A stretch of 64,000 bases of DNA, from assembly GCA_031761405.1 (NCBI GenBank), contig JASEVX010000005.1, forward strand, positions 5,663,724 to 5,727,723. Reading direction: 5' to 3'. Both the position numbers and the translations under genes were made by a program. Source of the stretch: Serripes groenlandicus. Lineage: Eukaryota > Mollusca > Bivalvia > Cardiida > Cardiidae. The notes under the pieces are model-generated. The model made no database searches. It saw only the letters and a list, made by a program, of their open reading frames with translations, and was not told the origin of the DNA. This document shows positions 58,775 to 64,000 of this stretch, piece after piece (position 1 is the stretch's first letter; the number at the start of each line of letters is the position of its first letter).

Positions 58775-59582
58775 ATGTTGTGTAAAAATAAGGAAATCTT
58801 TGCAGATACAGATATCGACCTGAGTAATACTGAAACCGTTAGAATGAAAATTGATACAGGTAACCACCCGCCTATTAAGCTCAGACCATATTGCCCTCAG
58901 TTGAACAACCGTAAAGTTATAGATAAAGCAGTAGATGATATGTTAGAAGCTAATATTAGTAAGAGAAGTCGGTCAGAATGGTCTTTTCCTGTCGTTATTG
59001 TAGATAAGAAGGATGGACTAAAATGGTTTATGCTGTGATTTCCGTAATTTGAACATGATAACAAAGACAAATTCGCATCCGTGACCGATTATAGATGATA
59101 GTTTAGCCATATTAGGTAAAGCAAGGTATTTTACATCCCTTGGCCTTAATTATGGTTATTGGCAAGTCTTAATAGACGACGCAGATAGAGTTAAAACCGC
59201 ATTCGCCTGTTATAGGGGTCATTTTGAGTTCAATATCATGCCGTTCAGTTTGACTAAAGCACCTGCGATATTTCAAGAGTTAATGAATCGTGTGCTGGTA
59301 GGGTTATCAGATTTTGCGACCGCTTATCTCGACGATATTCTTATATTCTCGGAAACATAAGAAGACCATTTCTCTCACATACAAAACGTTTTTGATAGGT
59401 TACGAAAACACAAGCTAAAACTGAAACTTAAGAAATGTGGATTTCTGAAATCTGAAACCACTTATCTCGGATGTCTGCACCTACGTCGGTCCGCGAAGTT
59501 CGTAGTTTTATCGGTATGTGTAGCTATTATCGTCGATTTATTCCCCATTTCTCGGAAGAGGCGGAGGTCATAATAGCTTTAA
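58775..59582 (+). pseudogene. Retrotransposon reverse transcriptase, broken
   Basis: PPIKLRPY and SFPVVIVDKKDG, a frameshift near 59,028, PIIDDSLAILGKARYF, FNIMPFSLTKAPAIFQELMN, YLDDILIFS (catalytic YxDD-type box, 59,325-59,339), an in-frame TAA near 59,358. A short deletion at about 59,470 then joins TTYLG to EVRSFIGMCSYYRRFI. Ends at the MITE insertion. Confidence 0.9.
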
Positions 59583-60234
59583 GGTGGCAATACACAGTAG
59601 AAAGTCAATCTTCCCGTAAACACTCGACCCTCTTCTCTGTTAATCCAAAAACAGCTGGCACAGAATCACTGAAATGAAATAAACCATTTTGTTGCAACAA
59701 AGGATGTCAGAATTATTAGAAAATAACAGTAAATCAATGTATCAATCTGGATTTTGGAAATTTATAGCACTTTCAAACGACTTGCAAGGTCGCCAAAAAA
59801 TGCAGAAAAAGACCATTTTTACCCTTAAATCGAAAAATCACAACAAAAATTCGCAGGGGTTAGTGTTAAAAATCATCAGCTACTATGGGACCAAAACCTG
59901 TATGCAATCTGAGGATGCCTAAGGAAATACCACGTTACCAGCTCCTTTGTGCACACTTTTCAACTGAAAAATGGTACCTTTGTTTACATGCAACAGAATG
60001 CTCCTAGCTCACAAGGTATAGATTCGCACTTCTGGCCATACACAAGTAGACTCAAAGAGGAAAGGGTCAGATAGCAAAATTCAAACTCATGCTTTACGTC
60101 TAATGTTTACATTTACAACCTTAGAAAAATACCTTTAGCCCAGAAATGTACCTAAAACTCACAGTTTTTCAGTATTTCTATTTTAGACCCTGGCCATAAC
60201 ACGAATATTCCGACTCCAAGTGTTATATGGCCCC
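59583..60234. mobile_element. Harbinger-like MITE in the polymerase, TAA target duplication
   Basis: 652 bp flanked by TAA (59,580-59,582 and 60,235-60,237). Imperfect terminal inverted repeats: GGTGGCAATACACAG at the left, GGGGCCATATAACAC at the right read inward. 3-bp TWA duplications and GG-starting ends are typical of PIF/Harbinger. The polymerase frame is in the same phase on both sides. Confidence 0.65.
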
Positions 60235-60832
60235 TAACGAGAAAATATGCAAAATTCTCCTGGACTGATAAATGCCAGATGGCATTTGATAAGCTAAAAG
60301 TTGCGGAAATTCCTCTTATTGTTTTTTCCGACCCCAATCTATCATATACGTTATATACGGATGCTTCTGATAAATGTTTAGGGGTTTGTTTGACTTACAG
60401 ACGGGTCAAACAGTCGAAAAGCCGATTTATTATCTGAGTCGTGAATTAAGTGATACACAAACACGTTGGTCTACTATAGAGAAAGAAGCGTATGCTATCT
60501 ATTTTAGTATCCAAAAACTAGATCATTACCCTCACAATGCTCAATTTGTCATCAAATGTGATCACCGGCCTCTTAAATACCTTCTTGATTCATTCATGAA
60601 AAACAGGAAAGTTTCTTTGTGGGCATTGTCAATAGCTGGTTATACTTGCAAGAGTGAGTATCTTGCAGGTACGGACAATTCTGTAGCTGTTTTATTATCC
60701 CGTGTACCGTTACATACAAATCAAGTTGATAACTCACCTTTGTCTGACCCGGACATAAGTAGAAATACGTTTGAGATTAATGCCTTGCACTCTAACATTC
60801 TAAGATTCTCTTATTCCCTCAATTGCCCGTGA
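60235..60832 (+). pseudogene. Retrotransposon RNase H
   Basis: KYAKFSWTDKCQMAFDKL, then YTLYTDASDKCLG (first catalytic Asp), a frameshift near 60,396, PIYYLSRELSDTQ, WSTIEKEAYAIYF (catalytic Glu) and KCDHRPLKYL. Ends after YLAGTDNSVAVLLSR; the family usually reads ADxLSR, here AVLLSR. No integrase follows. Confidence 0.88.
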
Positions 60833-60859
60833 ATATGTCATGCTAGAGTATATATTGTA

Positions 60860-61857
60860 TTTCATTTCTATATGGAAATGTATGAGAAAAGTTGATCCTA
60901 TATATGGAAATATATCAGAAAAGTTGATCCTATATATGGAAATATATGTGATATTATGTACCTGTGTATAACAATGTATGTGACATTATGTACCTGTGTT
61001 TAAAAATGTATGTGACATTATGTTCCTGTGTATAAAAATGTATGTGTCATTATGTACCTGTGTATAAAAATGTATGTGACATTATGTACCTGTGTATAAA
61101 AATGTATATGACATTATGTACCTGTGTATAAAAACGTATGTGATATTATGTACCTGTGTATAACAATGTATGTGACATTATGTACCTGTGTATATAAAAA
61201 TGCATTGTTACATTATGTACCTGTGTATAACAATGTATGTGATATTATGTACCTGTGTATAACAATGTATGTGACATTATGTACCTGTGTATAAAAACGT
61301 ATGTGACATTATATACCTGTGTATAAAAATGTATATGACATTATGTACCTGTGTATACAAATGTATGTGAGTGACCTCCAACGATGACGTCGATACCATC
61401 CACATTAGCAGCCACCGTCTGATCCATGCCATAACCTGCGTGACTTAGTCCGATTATAATCTTAACACCTTCACTCTTTAGTTTGTTCACTTCAGTTTTT
61501 ACTGTCTCTACCTCGTCCAAGAAGTTCACAGTACTATCTGTCGGATAGAAAAACAATCTAGGTAAATGCATCAAAATGTCAAAATGATCACGTTGCGTTT
61601 CGCACTGCTGCAGGGTTAAGCTGAATTGTAAAATGCCAATATTCAATCGGAAAAAAATATATATCTTCTTAACTGATGTACAAGATGTAAAATGTTCGGT
61701 TGAAATATAATTTTGGGTGAATTATTTCAACTTCAAGAGGAACCAACCCGTTTTGAGAATGTGCCTACGCAGCTGAATTAATGAAATGAGCATAATTAAG
61801 GTGACTTCTTATTTACAGAAAAAAATATCATTGGGAACAGAGACTACTTCTTGTGTT
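60860..61857 (-). repeat. Third, partial copy of the nucleotidase exon 4 region
   Basis: About 1 kb matching 46,150-47,445: the exon-4 satellite (60,930-61,348), exon 4, and the 3' part of intron 3 as far as GGGAACAGAGACTACTTCTT. No other exon flanks it. It lies upstream of the right copy's exon 1, in the same orientation. Confidence 0.9.
61349..61537 (-). pseudogene. Isolated nucleotidase exon 4, third copy
   Basis: 189 bp with acceptor ATCCGACAG and donor CACAG|GTACAT intact and frame open: STVNFLDEVETVKTEVNK..., GLSHAG, GGHSHTFVYT. Two residues differ from the other copies (Asn for Lys, Val for Leu). Without neighbouring exons it cannot encode an enzyme but could be spliced as a stray exon. 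Confidence 0.85.
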
Positions 61858-62214
61858 ATGCCGTTAAATTTGACAATTTAGTTCTTGCATTTCACTATGA
61901 CTTTATCTATTAACTATGTATAATTTGAATGTTGATGATGATTTGAAATATGTACAAGTTTTCATAATGCTGTCAAAACAGCGTGTCAAGAAACATCAAA
62001 AGGATATTTGATGTTTGTTAAGTTATTATATGTAATTGTTATGCAATCAACCTTATTAATTATATCCCCTTTCTCAGACATTTCGACTTAAAAGTTAACA
62101 ATGCCATATGTCGCTTTGAGCGACACAAGTTTATTATTAGTCGCCGGGCAGAAGCCCGCGACTTATATTTTTAATAGGTTTTCGGAAATGACATGGGAGG
62201 ACGAGTTATTATTA
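61858..62214. other. AT-rich unique stretch
   Basis: No gene or repeat recognised. A short open stretch from 62,101 (MPYVALSDTSLLLVAGQKPA) runs into the next element and is probably not coding. Confidence 0.5.
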
Positions 62215-62223
62215 GAAAAATAC

Positions 62224-63238
62224 GGGAGCCGGACAAAAGATCCCACGCTATTTTTGGCAGGGTGGACAAAAGATCCCACATCATTTTGACAGGGTGGACA
62301 AAAGATCCCACATCATTTTGACAGGGTGGACAAAAGATCCCATATCATTTTGGCAGGGTGGACAAAATATCCCACATTATTTTGGCAGGGTGGACAAAAG
62401 ATCCCACTTATTAAATATTATATATCAGTCAGTAAAAGATCCCACATTATTTTGGCAGGGTGGACACTAGGGCCAAAAAAAAACCAGGCCTTACATGTTT
62501 GCCAAGATTTAAAGTTTTCCTTATGCATATTAAAGGTAAACAGCCAAATAATGTAGAAAGATGTTGTTAATTAAACTCTTTACATAAACTGTGAAAAATA
62601 AAACATTGAGCATATTATGGGTGTGAATTTCAAGTAAACAGCCAATTAGGAATTCTAATTGGATAATTTATAATGAAAGAAGAAAGTTATCACCTGCTAT
62701 TTTAAATGTAGATTAAAGGCAATTAAATATATGTTTTTCAACTTTTCCTTGTTTTATTATCATGATGTGCTATATTTTCTACACTAGTAGTTACAAAATG
62801 TTGCTATGTTTTGTGTGCTATATATTTACTCATAACTTAAATTAAATGGAAATAAATTTGACTTTATTAATCTTTGTTTTTTTTTAATACTTTATTGTTT
62901 TACAAAACCATTTAATAAGAAGTAAATCAACATTTACTCAACACCTTTACTGTCTGTCACCTTTTTTTTTTATACAATATTGTTCTACAAAACCATTTAA
63001 TAAGAAGTAAATCAACATTTACTCAACACCTTTACTATCTGTCACCTTATGACAAAAATCCAGGATCAATATGGGATCTTTTGTCCACCCTTTCAAAAAG
63101 GTGTGGGATATTTTGTCCACCCTGCCAAAATGATATGGGATCTTTTGTCCACCCTGTCAAAATGATGTGGGATCTTTTGTCCACCCTGTCAAAAAAGGCA
63201 TGGGATATTTTGTCCGTGGGATCTTTTGTCCTGTATTC
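62224..63238. mobile_element. Second foldback-like element, 9-bp target duplication
   Basis: 1,015 bp flanked by GAAAAATAC at 62,215-62,223 and 63,239-63,247. Termini are inverted arrays of a roughly 32-bp unit (GGTGGACAAAAGATCCCACA...ATTTTGACAG): about 7-8 units at 62,230-62,470 and about 5 inverted at 63,065-63,228. Outermost shared sequence GGACAAAAGATCCCACG. The interior is AT-rich with a 55-bp direct duplication (62,905-62,960 and 62,985-63,045). No ORF of note. Confidence 0.8.
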
Positions 63239-63247
63239 GAAAAATAC

Positions 63248-63690
63248 AAATGTATATGTCTTAAACATAATACAATTGCGTTTGTTTAAAAACACTAAGT
63301 TATGACACATTTAAAATGAAATAAATATTCCGATGTTTTAAGTATTTGCAGTTTCTTTATTTTGACTCGCATTTATGTTTTTTTTTGTTTCATTTACTAG
63401 TGGACTCTTGAAGCAGACTGCTTTGTGTCAATATCGAGATACAAATCACGTTGAATTCTCCTTTTAATGGCAATCTAAACTTACTGAATGGGGTTTTTTC
63501 ATGTTCAAAGAGATGTCCTGATTTGTGAAGAATGCATTTTATAATGTTTATCCATGTATATCTAAAGTATGAACTGTTTCTAAGATAAAACTGTTGATCA
63601 CATGACTCGCGAATACCAACAGCGTAGACCAATCTTCTTTACACTCACTTACACATAGTGAATTATAGATGATTTAAAATGTTTATTTGG
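63248..63690. other. Unique AT-rich DNA
   Basis: No exon, RNA gene or repeat recognised; ORFs here are short and not supported. Confidence 0.5.
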
Positions 63691-63699
63691 TTCGAAACA

Positions 63700-63960
63700 A
63701 ATGAAGAAAAGAACAAACAGAGATAAAACTGTTTTTAATAGAAAATTGACTTTGAACGAACACTCTCTGGCGAAGAAGAATAAGGGTCACAAATCGGGTC
63801 TTTCGTACACAATTTTTTTCGTTCTTGACAATTTTAAATGTGTCATTAGATTCTCTACAGGCATTTTGCCTCCGATCTGCATATTGTTATGCATCATTGA
63901 CACAAGGGCGCTCATCATAATATAATTTTAAAACATGATTAGTTTGTTATTTTCATTTTT
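63700..63960 (-). repeat. Dispersed repeat, second copy
   Basis: Minus strand ATGATGAGCGCCCTTGTGTC... matches 13,845-14,035. It has indels relative to that copy, arguing against coding function. Confidence 0.65.
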
Positions 63961-64000
63961 AAAAAGGAAGGAAAGAATTACAATAAATTAACATGTTGTA

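Larger units (their letters stand above)
52899..60832 (+). mobile_element. Degraded Ty3/gypsy-type LTR retrotransposon with nested insertions
   Basis: Ordered remnants of gag, nucleocapsid, protease, reverse transcriptase and RNase H on the plus strand. It is interrupted by a foldback-like element and a MITE and carries several frameshifts and stops. RNase H ends near 60,830 and no integrase or 3' LTR follows; the exon-4 satellite starts at about 60,860. A dead copy; the tail was lost when the nucleotidase exon 4 segment was joined. Confidence 0.9.

Overview
This is eukaryotic, AT-rich, intron- and repeat-dense DNA, most likely from a bivalve mollusc. The evidence is interrupted genes with GT-AG introns and molluscan-type repeats: the CTCACCTGAGC...GGCCCTCTTGTT unit at 55,150-56,420, tRNA-headed SINEs, and hairpin MITEs. 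A myid bivalve such as Dreissena or Mya would fit, but that is recollection and was not tested.

The dominant structure is a very large inverted duplication. Left arm (about 270-22,785) and right arm (about 24,752-51,905) are reverse complements of each other across a 2.0-kb spacer. Each arm carries one copy of the same 10-exon gene, an ecto-5'-nucleotidase of the CD73/NT5E type, arranged tail to tail. The left copy (+, exons 2-10 at 4,048-20,054; exon 1 is not in the window) is a probable pseudogene. It has an in-frame TAG in exon 6, the catalytic motif reads GNHEFG, and a phosphate-contact Arg is replaced by Ser. The right copy (-, exons 1-10, 52,242-27,155) is complete from signal peptide to exon 9. 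However, its motif reads GHHEFD, and a 4-bp insertion in exon 10 ends the protein before the GPI-anchor signal. The copies thus carry different defects in the same five-residue motif. Exon 2 differs at 8 of 131 bases, so the duplication is not recent, and transposons have since inserted in one arm or the other.

Intron satellites account for much of the length difference between arms. Two arrays, after exon 4 and after exon 9, have repeat units that are copies of the exon 3' end plus its splice donor, so each intron holds dozens of decoy donors. A 60-bp satellite in intron 6 runs to about 15 units on the left and about 69 on the right.

To the right (52,899-60,832) lies a degraded Ty3/gypsy-type retrotransposon with gag, zinc knuckles, protease, reverse transcriptase and RNase H; no integrase or LTRs are visible. 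Its gag is interrupted by a 4.1-kb foldback-like element with inverted terminal arrays of a 21-bp repeat and a 9-bp target duplication. Its polymerase is interrupted by a 652-bp Harbinger-like MITE with a TAA duplication. Next come an isolated third copy of nucleotidase exon 4 (61,349-61,537) and a second foldback-like element (62,224-63,238), built from an unrelated 32-bp repeat but again flanked by a 9-bp direct repeat. More than 25 copies or fragments of a TTAA-flanked (piggyBac-like) hairpin MITE are scattered through the window; for one of them the opposite arm preserves the empty site.
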